A DNA stretch of 64,000 bases from Eubacteriaceae bacterium ES3 (GCA_030586155.1 CP130741.1:1482680-1546679); one strand, 5' to 3'; numbered from the stretch's first letter, positions 7,646 through 17,030 are shown. Numbers and translations: made by a program. Notes: generated by a model from the sequence alone, not told the origin.

Positions 7646-10303
7646 TTACCTTTTTACACTTCTCCAGAACAGCTTTATAATCTCGGACAGCACAAGCACA
7701 CTAGAGGATAAACCAAATAATTTGAACCACATGACTAAATCTAGCGGAATTGTTCCAAAGAACGCCCCTGCAAACTGGATGATGATGACTTGGAGGGCAA
7801 ATGTACTTCCTACCACTAAAAGCATTAGCTTGTTCTTCAGTAAGTTGACGAAGATACTGGTGCTATTTAATTCTCGACAGTTAAAGGAGTTAAATAGCTG
7901 GAACAACGCAAATAGTGTGAATAATACTGTGGGCATCTGCGACTCTGTCGCGCCAAGGAAGTTGAACACATATTGACAGAGAAAGACGATGGAGATATAA
8001 CCGCCAGTGATGGCAATTCGTGTGAGCATGGCTTTTGACACAATATTTTCATCGCGTTTTGTGGGTTGACGATTCATCAAGTCGTCATAGTTTGGTTCAA
8101 GTCCCAAGGTCAGCGCTGGAGGTCCGTCCATAATAATATTGATCCACAGTAGTTGTAATGCGGTGAAGGGTGCTTTCAGTCCCAATAGGATTGAGGTGAA
8201 CACAACAATAACCGAAGATATGTTTACAGTCAACTGAAAGGTGATAAACCGTTTAAAGTTCTCATAAATATTGCGTCCCCATTCTACTGCCTTGACGATG
8301 GTAGAAAAGGAGTCATCCAGCAGTACAATGTCACTGGCTTCTTTGGAAACCTCCGTTCCAGAGATACCCATTGCAATACCCACATCTGCATTTTTCAATG
8401 CAGGAGCGTCATTAATACCATCACCGGTAACAGCCACAACGTTGCCCTCTGCCTTTAGCAGCTTCACAACGCGCATCTTGATCGTTGGTGTGCTTCGAGC
8501 TATAACGCTGATTAAGGGAAGTTTTTTGGTCAACTCCTCATCACTCAAATCGGAAATATCATTGGCTTCAACAGCAATCGATCCATTGTCCAGAAGATTC
8601 AGTTCATTGGCAATGGCTGTGGCTGTGACTATATTATCGCCCGTAAGGATTTTCAAAGTAACCCCTGCCTCACGGCAGGAATTCACTGCTGCATATACAT
8701 CTGCACGCAATGGATCGGAGATAGCTACAAAACCATCGAAGACCATGTTGCTTTCTATCTCATGATGTGCGGCCTCGCATTCATAATCTTGCATAGAGTG
8801 TAATTCTTTGTGGGCAAAGGCAATTACACGCATGGCTTTTTCCTGGACCTTAGTGATGAGATTTTCAATTTCTATCTTTGTATCGTTAGATAAGGCGCAC
8901 ATTGTGAATATGCTTTCTGGGCTTCCTTTAACATAAGAAATAATTTTCCCGTCCACTTTGGATATGGTAGTCATATGTTTGAGTTCAGATGAAAATGGGA
9001 ATGCGTGTAGAATATCGTGATCTTCGCGCTCTTCACGGTAGGACTTTCCAGTATTTTGTCGTTCGACTGATTGCTCATAAAAGTTGAGTAGTGCACACTC
9101 GGTAGGGTTACCAATGAATGTGCCATTCTCACCAATATCAGCTGTTGTATTTAGACAGATGTTATGAATCAGCCAGTGAGAGGATAGTTCACTAGTATTT
9201 TCATGCCATACTGTATCGTAAAATGCACCTACTTTCATCTTGTTTTCCGTTAGTGTTCCAGTCTTATCAGAGCAAATAACGTTAATACAGCCTACAGTCT
9301 CAGACGCAATCATCTTTTTCACTAGGGCGTTTTGTTTGGAAAGTTTGATGATATTTATGGACAAGGAAACAGCAACTATGGTGGGCAGTCCTTCCGGCAC
9401 AGCGGCTACAATTAGTACAATACTGGTGACGAAGGCTTCCATGACCTCTTCCAAAATCAAGCCTTCATGGGTGGCAAAGAAAATGAGTTGGGAGATAAAT
9501 ACGATAGAGGCTGCAATCACCCCTAGAATTGTGATGGTCTTACCTAGACGGGCAAGTTTTTCCTGCAAGGGAGTGCTGGATTGCTGCGTTTCAGTTAGCT
9601 CATGCGCGATTTTCCCAAACTCAGTGGAATCTCCCACAGCAGTAACAAGCATTTTGCAGTAGCCATTGGTGATGAAATTTCCGCAGTAGAGCATATTGGA
9701 CCGCTCCGCAAGGGGCGTTTTTTCGTCCCCTATTTCAAATTCGGCATTCTTTTTCGCCGGTACACTTTCCCCTGTCAACGCCGATTCATCAGCGGTGAGA
9801 CCCGTGCTTTCCAGCAGCCTGCCGTCTGCCGGAATTTTGTCGCCGGTAGAAAGCAGAAGAATATCCCCAACGACAATCTCGTCCTGACCAAGCATTATGG
9901 TGTTTCCGTTACGGATGGCCTTGACAATTGTGTTGTCGCTGATGCGGGAGAGGGCCTCAAAGGCTTTTGCACTTCTGCCTTCCATGACAACAGTAATAAT
10001 AACAGACAATGAGATAGCAGCAAAAACACCGACAACCTCCAAATAATCGGCTTCACCGCCAGTGACGCCCCTGATGATGTTCACCGTTAGTGCAATGATC
10101 CCAGCCATAATTAACATTATAATCATTGGTTCTGTTGCAGCGTTCCAGATACGCCGCAATAGTGATTCTTGTTTCTGCATTGTTAGCACATTCGTGCCGA
10201 ACTCGAGTCGGCTTTTCTGAACCTGTTCTTCTGTCAGCCCTGATACTGAATTGGAATTTAAATGTTTCAGTAGGGTTTCTTTTTCTTCAATAAATTCGTT
10301 CAT
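7646..10303 (-). CDS. P-type cation-translocating ATPase (PMCA-like), probably riboswitch-controlled Mn2+/Ca2+ exporter
   Basis: This 885-residue P2-type ATPase has the expected domain order. It shows an N-terminal cation-ATPase domain, the TGES actuator motif (ALTGESVPAKK), the M4 metal-site PEGLP, the phosphorylation site DKTGTLTENKM, the nucleotide domain, the hinge GDGINDAPALK and six C-terminal membrane helices. The ATG at 10303 has AAGGAGC 8 bases upstream; longer versions start inside the leader. Sequence class suggests calcium, but the leader carries a yybP-ykoY-type manganese riboswitch, as for Lactococcus YoaB-type ATPases, so manganese export is the better inference. It appears to be monocistronic. 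Confidence 0.85.
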   Translation of the reverse strand: MNEFIEEKETLLKHLNSNSVSGLTEEQVQKSRLEFGTNVLTMQKQESLLRRIWNAATEPMIIMLIMAGIIALTVNIIRGVTGGEADYLEVVGVFAAISLSVIITVVMEGRSAKAFEALSRISDNTIVKAIRNGNTIMLGQDEIVVGDILLLSTGDKIPADGRLLESTGLTADESALTGESVPAKKNAEFEIGDEKTPLAERSNMLYCGNFITNGYCKMLVTAVGDSTEFGKIAHELTETQQSSTPLQEKLARLGKTITILGVIAASIVFISQLIFFATHEGLILEEVMEAFVTSIVLIVAAVPEGLPTIVAVSLSINIIKLSKQNALVKKMIASETVGCINVICSDKTGTLTENKMKVGAFYDTVWHENTSELSSHWLIHNICLNTTADIGENGTFIGNPTECALLNFYEQSVERQNTGKSYREEREDHDILHAFPFSSELKHMTTISKVDGKIISYVKGSPESIFTMCALSNDTKIEIENLITKVQEKAMRVIAFAHKELHSMQDYECEAAHHEIESNMVFDGFVAISDPLRADVYAAVNSCREAGVTLKILTGDNIVTATAIANELNLLDNGSIAVEANDISDLSDEELTKKLPLISVIARSTPTIKMRVVKLLKAEGNVVAVTGDGINDAPALKNADVGIAMGISGTEVSKEASDIVLLDDSFSTIVKAVEWGRNIYENFKRFITFQLTVNISSVIVVFTSILLGLKAPFTALQLLWINIIMDGPPALTLGLEPNYDDLMNRQPTKRDENIVSKAMLTRIAITGGYISIVFLCQYVFNFLGATESQMPTVLFTLFALFQLFNSFNCRELNSTSIFVNLLKNKLMLLVVGSTFALQVIIIQFAGAFFGTIPLDLVMWFKLFGLSSSVLVLSEIIKLFWRSVKR

Positions 10304-10330
10304 TCTACAAGCTCCTTGTATTGATTCCAA

Positions 10331-10369
10331 CAAAAAAGACTCAAGCATGGTCTATACCATACATGAGTC
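10331..10369 (-). terminator. Riboswitch expression-platform terminator
   Basis: On the minus strand GACTCA pairs with TGAGTC around an inner ATGGT/ACCAT stem, followed by TTTTTT at 10337-10332, just before the ATPase RBS. The 5' arm GACTCATGTATGG closely repeats the aptamer's own 3' segment GACTCATGTATAGC at 10412-10399. The 3' arm can therefore pair with either, which is the hallmark of a terminator/antiterminator switch. Confidence 0.8.
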
Positions 10370-10384
10370 AAAATAAAAAGACCA

Positions 10385-10500
10385 TGCACGGCAAATAAGC
10401 TATACATGAGTCTCGTTCTTTAAGACAAGCCAGACCAGATGGTCAGTATGTTGACTTGCCACACAAAAATTCGCGCAAACTACTCCCTCAAGTGAGTTTT
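10385..10500 (-). promoter_or_regulatory. yybP-ykoY family manganese riboswitch aptamer
   Basis: On the minus strand the leader contains the conserved GGGAGTAG (plus positions 10480-10487). Next comes GGCAAGTCAACATACTGACC, an inner GACC/GGTC hairpin and TGGCTTGTC, then AACGAGACTCA. These are the sequence blocks and order of the yybP-ykoY aptamer, which binds Mn2+ and turns on efflux genes. It is followed directly by a terminator and a P-type ATPase, a classic genomic context. A covariance-model search is the test; the match here was made by eye. Confidence 0.75.
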
Positions 10501-10515
10501 TAAGTTTTCTAATGA

Positions 10516-10545
10516 ATTATAACACAAGTCATATTGATAAGGCAA
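10516..10545 (-). promoter_or_regulatory. Sigma-A-type promoter for the ATPase leader
   Basis: On the minus strand TTGCCT (10545-10540) and TATAAT (10521-10516) are separated by 18 bases. The predicted start falls just upstream of the riboswitch aptamer, giving a leader of about 210 bases. Confidence 0.6.
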
Positions 10546-10630
10546 GTAGTATGCAATAGCAACTTTAAATTATGGCTTCTCGTAGTACAGTTTATTTTCA
10601 AATATGCTTTTGGTAGATAGTTAACTTAAA

Positions 10631-12097
10631 TCACGTCCCACAAAATGTCTTGTAGGGATGGTTTGAATGTTCGGGTGGTTTCATATATTCTTTATCAGGC
10701 AAATGCTCACCGTATGGTGTTTGAAGGATTTTTACTAACTGCTGCAAGGGCTTTAAATCATCCTGCTCGTCAGCTGCCTGTAAAGCTTTTTCGACCTGAT
10801 GATTTCTCGGTATGACCATCGGATTCGATCGTTTCATTAAATTATAGATGTCTTGTTTTGTCTGCGCCTGTTTTATCTGCCGGGATTGCCATCGACTAAA
10901 CCAGGTTTTAAATGCTTCACTTTCATATAATTCAGATGACTTGGTACGTTTCAGCGTTAAATCAACAAATGTATTTGTATAATCTGCCTGATACTGTTTC
11001 ATTAATCCCAACAAATCGGTGATCAACTGCTCGTCTGCCGGTTCTTTATTGGAAATTCCCAGTTTTGCTCGCATTCCCATGAGCCAGTTCTTCTGATAAA
11101 TGGCAGCATAACTACGTAGTGATGCTTCTACTAGTTCAATCGAATGCTCCTGATTTTCATCGATTAAGGGAATGAGGGTTTCAGCCAACTGAACTATATT
11201 CCATATGCCTATATTGGGTTGATTATGATAGGCGTACCGGCCCAGCTGATCAATGGAACTGAAAACTGTTTGCGGATCATAGGCATCCATAAAGGCACAA
11301 GGCCCGTAATCGATGGTTTCACCGCTGATGGCTACATTATCGGTATTCATCACGCCATGTATAAAGCCTACCAGCTGCCATTTGGCAATCAGTGAAGCCT
11401 GCTCTTTAATTACGGCATCCAAAAAGGCAAGATAAACATTTGCTTCTGCCTTAATCGATGGAAAATGCCGGTTAATGGCATAATCAGCCAAAGCTTTGAC
11501 ATCGGCAAGCGTTCCCCATTGAGCCGCATATTCAAAAGTGCCTACCCGAATATGACTGGCGGCCACGCGGGTTAGAATCGCCCCCTTAAGCGGTTTTTCC
11601 CGATAAACCGGATCTCCAGTTGAAACGACCGCCAAACTGCGTGAAGTCGGAATTCCCAGATAATACATTGCTTCACTAATGATATATTCGCGTAGCATCG
11701 GTCCCAGAGCTGCCCGACCATCGCCATTTCGTGAAAAAGCGGTTGGGCCTGAGCCTTTCAGCTGGATATCAAATCGCTCCCCTGTTGGCGTAATCTGTTC
11801 ACCAATTAGCATTGCACGACCATCACCCAGCATCGTGAAATAGCCAAATTGATGACCGGCATAAGCTTGGGAGATGGGTTTAGACTTGTCCGGTAGGGTA
11901 TTGCCGGCTAAGATTCTGGTCCCGGCTAAAGACTTTAGGGCGTTAGCATTTAAGCCGAGAGATTTAGCTAAAGTCTGATTCAGGATCATCAGTTTTGGAT
12001 CACTGACAGGATTTAATTTAATCGGGCTGTAGAATAACTGAGGCAATTCCGTGTAAGTGTTTTCCAGATTCCAACCTATGTTATTTTTTTCAATCAT
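10631..12097 (-). CDS. selO: SelO/YdiU family protein adenylyltransferase
   Basis: The 488-residue protein is a full-length SelO pseudokinase, a family that transfers AMP to protein Ser/Thr/Tyr residues in redox homeostasis. Visible motifs are QAYAGHQFGYF, MLGDGRA, the QLKGSGPTAFSRNGDGRAAL nucleotide region and FIHGVMNTDNVAISG with the catalytic-loop Asp and Asn. It ends in KTFCGT, so a Cys lies where some family members have selenocysteine. Two ATGs are possible; the one at 12097 (MIEKNN) has AAGGA 9 bases upstream, while the earlier one touches the RBS. Confidence 0.9.
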   Translation of the reverse strand: MIEKNNIGWNLENTYTELPQLFYSPIKLNPVSDPKLMILNQTLAKSLGLNANALKSLAGTRILAGNTLPDKSKPISQAYAGHQFGYFTMLGDGRAMLIGEQITPTGERFDIQLKGSGPTAFSRNGDGRAALGPMLREYIISEAMYYLGIPTSRSLAVVSTGDPVYREKPLKGAILTRVAASHIRVGTFEYAAQWGTLADVKALADYAINRHFPSIKAEANVYLAFLDAVIKEQASLIAKWQLVGFIHGVMNTDNVAISGETIDYGPCAFMDAYDPQTVFSSIDQLGRYAYHNQPNIGIWNIVQLAETLIPLIDENQEHSIELVEASLRSYAAIYQKNWLMGMRAKLGISNKEPADEQLITDLLGLMKQYQADYTNTFVDLTLKRTKSSELYESEAFKTWFSRWQSRQIKQAQTKQDIYNLMKRSNPMVIPRNHQVEKALQAADEQDDLKPLQQLVKILQTPYGEHLPDKEYMKPPEHSNHPYKTFCGT

Positions 12098-12343
12098 AAT
12101 AATCATTCCTTATATTATTAAGTAGTTATTTAATCCCCTCTCCAAGGGTTATTTGCTACATTGATTGGGATGTTGTAATGTGTCTTTTAATTCTTACCTA
12201 TCTAAGAATTTTCAACACGATGCCGGTTTTATCATTTTAAACCGTATACCCCAATCAGTTATGGGCGACCGCTTCTTTGATTAGCCTAAAGGGTGCTATT
12301 TTCGTTTGTTCAAACCATATGATCCGGATATTTCGAAACATAT

Positions 12344-13888
12344 CTATTCTATTGATGCTATTAACGCAAATGACAACATCAGATAGGCTCTTTGGTCAAA
12401 ATCATCCATGTCGATTCCAGTTAAGGCTACAATTTTTTTTAAGCGATAAAAAAATGTGGTGCGGTGAATACAAAGCATTTCCGCAGTGTGCGAGCCATTA
12501 TATTTCTCTTCAAAAAAAGTTTTAAGTGTCAAATAAAGCTCTGACTGTTCCTTTTCATCATATTCCATGAGTAGTTTTAGTGCCGGATGATAAATCTGAT
12601 GAAGTGGTAATTCCAAAGTGCACTGTTCTTTAATATAATTAAAGGAATAGTCTTGAAAATGATAATACCAAAGCATATTGTCTCTATTTTCTCCAATGGT
12701 TAATGCTTTGTCTGCTTCAAGACTGTAGGCACGCAGATCAAAAAAATTAGCAAACTCATTGCTGATGCCAGCCTTGCAAACATTTTCTCGTAAGAAATAC
12801 GGTAGTTTTCCAAGGAACACTGAGGTGTTATCCCCCAAAGTCAGATTTCTGATACAAAAAATACCCTCAGGTAATTTAACGGCACAGCATTCACAGAACG
12901 AATTTTCAATTTGTGAACAGAAATATTCGAGGGAAATTCCGGTATTATTTTTTAAACTCAATTGAAATTTTATCATCTGGAAGTTATGGCCTTGTTTCCA
13001 GTTACGATAAACCAGTAGCTCTTTAGGTCTTTCCACAGTTGAAACGGATCCGCTTATCAACTTTTTTAAAGTGTTGCGAAATTGAATATTATCTGAATAA
13101 TCTTCCAAAGAATTAAAATATCGCTTGTAAACCGATGTAATCGCCTGGCCTAATCTCTGTACAAGAGTAAAGTCTCCCTGTGAAGGATTCAGACCAATAT
13201 ATTGTGCCATTAGCCTTGCAGTATATTTCCCCTGATAAAAAATATTATAACATAATAAGACTTCATCTTTGATAAAGGATGGATATACAAAGACCTGAGT
13301 TTCCTCAAAAGTTGCCGCAAAGTTATTGTCAAAAAGAAGCGAATTTACACTATCCAACGGAGGTCTGGTACCGAGGCCTGTCCACGATTCATTATGTGCT
13401 AGAAATCCTTTAGTATAAGCTATATAATTATACTCACTGTCAACAATAAACAGTTCCATATTCATAAATTCGAGACTGGCATTTATCAGAAAATCTAGAT
13501 TTTTTGTTGTACTAGTGAAGTCTGACAGCATCCTTTCCCATTCGCCAAACTGACTGAAAATTAACTGCAACTGGTTTGACAACTTGATTGGGCTGATCAG
13601 TTCGTCAAAATAAATTATATTTTTGTTTTGCCATTCTGTTTCTATTTTTCCAATGCATAAGAGTGTGCAACCATCAAAATAATCAGATTGCACATCAATT
13701 AAACTTTCCAAGACTGCTTTATCGATAATAATTGCATAATCTTTTAGAACTTTTGAGTCACTAGTCCAAATATGAGTTCCCTTTAATGGCACCTCTTCGA
13801 AATTTTCTCTATTCCCGTTTAATGGCATCAAATGATATAACGAAGTATGCGTTAATTGACGCTTAATAATGCTCATTGTTATACTCAT
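12344..13888 (-). CDS. PucR family transcriptional regulator
   Basis: The 514-residue protein has a long sensory N-terminal part and ends in the PucR-type helix-turn-helix (MLCIHRTTFFYRLKKIVALTG) about 35 residues from the C-terminus. This subfamily often sits beside methyltransferase genes in acetogens. It is divergent from the broken UroD-family gene at 14044, and the 155-base gap between them probably holds its target promoter. The RBS AGAGGTGAGG precedes the ATG. The ligand is unknown. The 237 bases between this gene and selO hold no recognisable gene. Confidence 0.8.
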   Translation of the reverse strand: MSITMSIIKRQLTHTSLYHLMPLNGNRENFEEVPLKGTHIWTSDSKVLKDYAIIIDKAVLESLIDVQSDYFDGCTLLCIGKIETEWQNKNIIYFDELISPIKLSNQLQLIFSQFGEWERMLSDFTSTTKNLDFLINASLEFMNMELFIVDSEYNYIAYTKGFLAHNESWTGLGTRPPLDSVNSLLFDNNFAATFEETQVFVYPSFIKDEVLLCYNIFYQGKYTARLMAQYIGLNPSQGDFTLVQRLGQAITSVYKRYFNSLEDYSDNIQFRNTLKKLISGSVSTVERPKELLVYRNWKQGHNFQMIKFQLSLKNNTGISLEYFCSQIENSFCECCAVKLPEGIFCIRNLTLGDNTSVFLGKLPYFLRENVCKAGISNEFANFFDLRAYSLEADKALTIGENRDNMLWYYHFQDYSFNYIKEQCTLELPLHQIYHPALKLLMEYDEKEQSELYLTLKTFFEEKYNGSHTAEMLCIHRTTFFYRLKKIVALTGIDMDDFDQRAYLMLSFALIASIE

Positions 13889-14043
13889 AGCCTCACCTCT
13901 CTTTACTGCAAACTGTAGTATAAAAATCGTAAAAAGTCAACAACTGACGGATATACAAGTCTTGCTTCTAGATGATACAATCCAACTAAATCAAACAGTA
14001 CATGGCCATAACTGTTGAATCCTCTAAAAACAAGGAGTAAAAA

Positions 14044-15111
14044 ATGTCAAAAATACCATTTAATGAAAATGAATTAGAAGTGATCGGTTCCCTATCTGGT
14101 GCCGCTTTTCAGCAACTACGCGCCCCCAAGTTTAAGACACCGGTGACCCCAAAAGAAAATTTTGAAATGATGTTAGCGGGAAAACAGCCTTATTGGCTTC
14201 CATTTACTACAGATGTACAGTTCTTCAGCCCGCGACTGATTGTTGATAATGTGGTATGCGGGATTGTCATGGATGGTGATACACCAATGGTTTCTGAAGA
14301 CTACAGCGGTACTGGATTTTTCGGTATTGAATGGCAGTATATTGAATCGGCTGGTGGTGCTATGGAAAAGCCGGGAATTCGACGACTTGAAGATATTTGC
14401 GATTGGGAGAAAGAGCTTGTTTTCCCGGATCTGGATGCCCTTGATTAGGAAGGCAGTAAAAAAGGAAATGAAGCGTGGTTTGATCGCAATAACCGTCTGC
14501 TTGAAATCCGTATGCTTTGCGGATTCTGGGAACGACTAATGTCTCTAGTTGGTGTCGAGAATGCCGCGATGGCATTAATTGATGATGATGAAAAAGAATG
14601 TGTAAAGGGCTTGTTTGATGCATTATGCACTTTCTATGACAAACTAATTGATAAATACAAAACATACTATAACCCGGATATTATTCTGATGCATGATGAT
14701 TGGGGAACTCAGAGAGCACCATTTTTCTCACCAGATACCACCCGGGAAATGCTACTACCTTATATAAAACGTATCGTCGAATCCTGTCATAGCCGTGGTA
14801 TTATATTCGATCTGCACAGCTGTGGATTTAATGAGTCCAATGTGACTGTTATGCTTGAGGCAGGTGTTGATATCTGGACCGGTCAACAGATGAATGATAC
14901 AAAAAAACTGATTGAACAATTCGGCGATAAAATAGTTTTTCAGGTAGAGGCTCCAGTTTTCCTCCCAGGCACGCCAAAAGAAGAAATTATCAAAACCGCA
15001 GAAACTTTTTTTGAAACTTATAAGGATTGCCGAACGGCCTTCATTGTTTACTTTGCAGATCCAACTTTTCACGAAACGATTTACCGATTAAGCCGACAAT
15101 ATTATAAATAA
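14044..15111 (+). pseudogene. Uroporphyrinogen-decarboxylase-fold methyltransferase with in-frame amber codon
   Basis: Codons from 14044 to 15111 form one continuous frame of about 355 codons broken only by TAG at 14446-14448. Both halves read as the UroD/MtaA-like family used for corrinoid methyl transfer (WLPFTTDVQF, ILMHDDWGTQRAPFFSP, IIFDLHSCG, FQVEAPVFLPG). The local sequence LDALD-stop-EG suggests a former Trp codon (TGG to TAG), since homologues often read DWE here; that detail is from memory. The neighbouring transporter is also broken by an amber codon plus a lost start, so decay is likelier than recoding by pyrrolysine. The RBS AAGGAG is intact. Confidence 0.7.
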
Positions 15112-15135
15112 AATTTTCTTCAAGCATCATCTTCT

Positions 15136-15190
15136 AAGAGAATGATTCACACTTTGAGAGCTGGATCGTTCTCTTTGTATATTTTATTTT
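15136..15190 (+). terminator. Intrinsic terminator after the UroD-family gene
   Basis: AAGAGAATGAT at 15136-15146 pairs with ATCGTTCTCTT at 15165-15175 (one G-T wobble) and is followed by a T-rich tail. Confidence 0.75.
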
Positions 15191-15255
15191 GATATTGTGT
15201 TTTGAACAAAGCTGCCCGAACAAGTGGTCTGAACATTTTTTATCAGTCATCAAAC

Positions 15256-15310
15256 TTCATTACAAAGCCGTTATCGGCACCATACAAAAAACCGCCTCAT
15301 AACGAGGTGG
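15256..15310. repeat. Dispersed repeat copy A with AAAACC-hairpin
   Basis: This segment of about 55 bases, TTACAAAGCC through CATACAAAAAACCGCCTCAT to GAGGTGG, matches a segment at 17031-17084 over its whole length, and in its hairpin part 6155-6180. The hairpin CCGCCTC/GAGGTGG, read on the minus strand, is followed by TTTTTTG and would act as a terminator. Confidence 0.6.
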
Positions 15311-15329
15311 CATTTATTAAATGTATTAA

Positions 15330-15655
15330 TTATTACGTACGATTTTGCAGTATTGCATCGACCTTATTTCAGTTAGCAGAGATCCGCCAAAATGAAATTC
15401 TTTTCGATAAAGAAAATCTTCCTGATACCTATACAAAATGCCCCTGTCTGATCTAGGTTGTCATGCTGGAGGCTGAAGACCGAATACGTCAATATTTACA
15501 ACAAAAAACACTGGGTTGGCTTCATCAACAGGTCAAAAAAAAACTGCCTTAAGAAGTCCGACAAGCAACAATCGACTGGTTCAACAACAGCCGAGCGAAA
15601 ACTCAGCATCAGTGACTTATTTTATATAGTTTACAGTTTTAAATCACGATTTCAA
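15330..15655 (+). other. Degraded coding remnant, unrecognised
   Basis: Two short overlapping frames read as protein-like but broken sequence. One (FQLAEIRQNEILFDKENLPD) stops at TAG near 15456. A second (MLEAEDRIRQYLQQKTLGWL) starts at 15463 and is cut by TAA before EVRQATIDWFNNS. No family was recognised. Its position beside other decayed genes suggests a dead gene. Confidence 0.35.
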
Positions 15656-15659
15656 AACT

Positions 15660-16082
15660 TTATCCTTTAATAAAAAGAAATCCACCCAAACAAAGCAAAA
15701 TTCCAAAAACCTGCTTTGCAGAAAGCTGTTCTTTATAGAAAAAGACGCCAACAATGATCAGCAAAACGGCCACCGCAATATTGGCAATCAATGAACTGCT
15801 GCTGATTTTAAAACCATTGCGATACAAAAAAATATAGCCTAACTCAATACCGACAATTGCAAAGCCCAGTAAATAACTACATGAATTAAGACTTAAAAAA
15901 TCTTCTCCTAATTTGTGATCACTGAAGAGCTAGATACCAAAGGTCATGATCATTGCCACAGCATAGGCCACATAAAGACTTAAATAGGCATTCACCTGGG
16001 GCGGTGTAATTTTCACCAGATTATGATACATAACATTAGATAGAATAATAATGACCATCGGGATGTATAAAGTGGCTTGTAT
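15660..16082 (-). pseudogene. EamA-like/small DMT transporter, broken
   Basis: The minus-strand frame of about 140 codons encodes four hydrophobic helices typical of the short EamA-like transporter family (YIPMVIIILSNVMYHN, YLLGFAIVGIELGYIFLYR, SLIANIAVAVLLIIVGVFF, GILLCLGGFLFIKG). It is interrupted by TAG at 15932-15930. The codon in the start position behind AGGAG is ATA instead of ATG. Both changes point to a dead gene. No signature residues are otherwise missing. Confidence 0.65.
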
Positions 16083-16104
16083 TATTGCTCCTTTTCATAC
16101 TGCT

Positions 16105-16173
16105 AAAAAAAGGCATCCGTCATTGAACCTTATGATGTATCTCTACACCGTACCTACAGTTCAATGAGGATGC
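16105..16173 (-). terminator. Leader hairpin ending in a T-run upstream of the EamA-like gene
   Basis: On the minus strand GCATCC-TCATTGAAC (16173-16159) pairs with GTTCAATGA-C-GGATGC (16128-16113), then CTTTTTTT follows. The 30-base apical region holds GTAGGTACGG. A second perfect stem GTTTTCA/TGAAAAC lies just upstream at 16181-16202. Two stacked hairpins, the second with a terminator tail, before a transporter RBS look like an attenuator or riboswitch leader of unrecognised class. Confidence 0.55.
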
Positions 16174-16409
16174 TTTCACTGTTTTCACCCGGTGATGAAA
16201 ACAAGTATGATTTTTTATTCATTATAACACTATGATTATTCGCTGTCTAGAAACCATTTTTGAAATAAATCCCTTTTTATATCCTTCTTTCGATCATAAG
16301 GAAGACTCTTTAAATATATATAAAGATGACTGTTTTTAACCATTTTTTTGTGTGTAGTATTTTATTCTTTCACAGATTGATTATAGCTATATCGTCGCTT
16401 CACTATGTC

Positions 16410-16826
16410 TCAAGCATTGGTGAACATCTCCCCATTTGTTTCAAATATATTCTCTGCAGGAATTTTGCTTTTGTCCAGCATCATAACGATATGATTGTAA
16501 ACATCAATCTTTTTGACTGCACAAGCAACGATGATATAGCTGCCACCGTCCTTCATTTCGTCCGGCTGAAAGTAGGTGATGGATACTTGGGGCTGGCTGG
16601 CAATCTGCATGGCCAGCAGATTCAACCGCCGCTCAATCTCTGCTTTAGCATCCTCAGCCAGGTCTTTGCGCTTCTGAGTTAGCCGTTCTGTTTCCACGAT
16701 CGCGGCCCCATATCGGGTAAGCGCGGCAAAGGGCGAAAACTGAGCCGCGCGTTCGGTAATCGGCATCGGGGTGCGGGAAGTTGAAACATGATGAGGCAGG
16801 TGGATAATATCATCATATGAACCCAT
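16410..16826 (-). CDS. YolD-like family protein
   Basis: The 138-residue protein matches the Firmicute YolD-like family (HHVSTSRTPMPITERAAQFSPFAAL, ITYFQPDEMKDGG). Its members are normally encoded next to Y-family DNA polymerases of the UmuC type and are thought to work in translesion repair. Its ATG overlaps the TAA of the upstream polymerase remnant (TAATG), so it was translationally coupled to a gene that is now lost except for its tail. Confidence 0.7.
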   Translation of the reverse strand: MGSYDDIIHLPHHVSTSRTPMPITERAAQFSPFAALTRYGAAIVETERLTQKRKDLAEDAKAEIERRLNLLAMQIASQPQVSITYFQPDEMKDGGSYIIVACAVKKIDVYNHIVMMLDKSKIPAENIFETNGEMFTNA

Positions 16827-17005
16827 TATACTTTATGTCCTCCAATCTGATCATTTCGATCCCTTGTGGTGGCCCCTTCTTCCAGATTCATGCCCTTGAG
16901 GATTGCGTTCTTACCGAATTTTTTCTTAATGTTGAGGATAGATTTTTTCATTTCTTTCTCTCTTTCAAGCTCCGCTTCTTCCGCTGTGATAAAGTTGAAT
17001 CTTGT
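16826..17005 (-). pseudogene. C-terminal stub of a Y-family DNA polymerase (UmuC/DinB-like)
   Basis: About 58 codons survive, reading FITAEEAELEREKEMKKSIL then IKKKFGKNAILKGMNLEEGA and DQIGGHKV before TAA. This is the characteristic C-tail of clostridial UmuC-like polymerases that precede YolD-like genes. The frame is closed by TAG at 17008-17006, so more than 350 upstream codons are missing. The catalytic part was probably lost when the mobile elements at 17.2 kb arrived. Confidence 0.65.
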
Positions 17006-17030
17006 CTATCAACCATATATTACTTCTAAC

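Noticed and set aside
12131-12152. CCCCTCTCCAAGGG similarity to the IS110 leader
   Set aside because: The match is short and not extended on either side, so probably chance.
14446-14448. Pyrrolysine codon in a methyltransferase
   Set aside because: The protein is UroD-family, not MttB/MtmB-type; the site looks like a former Trp, and the adjacent gene is also decayed. Kept only as a finding to check.
15458-15670. 70-codon plus-strand frame
   Set aside because: Another frame reads more like protein, and the region carries several stops; treated as a degraded remnant only.
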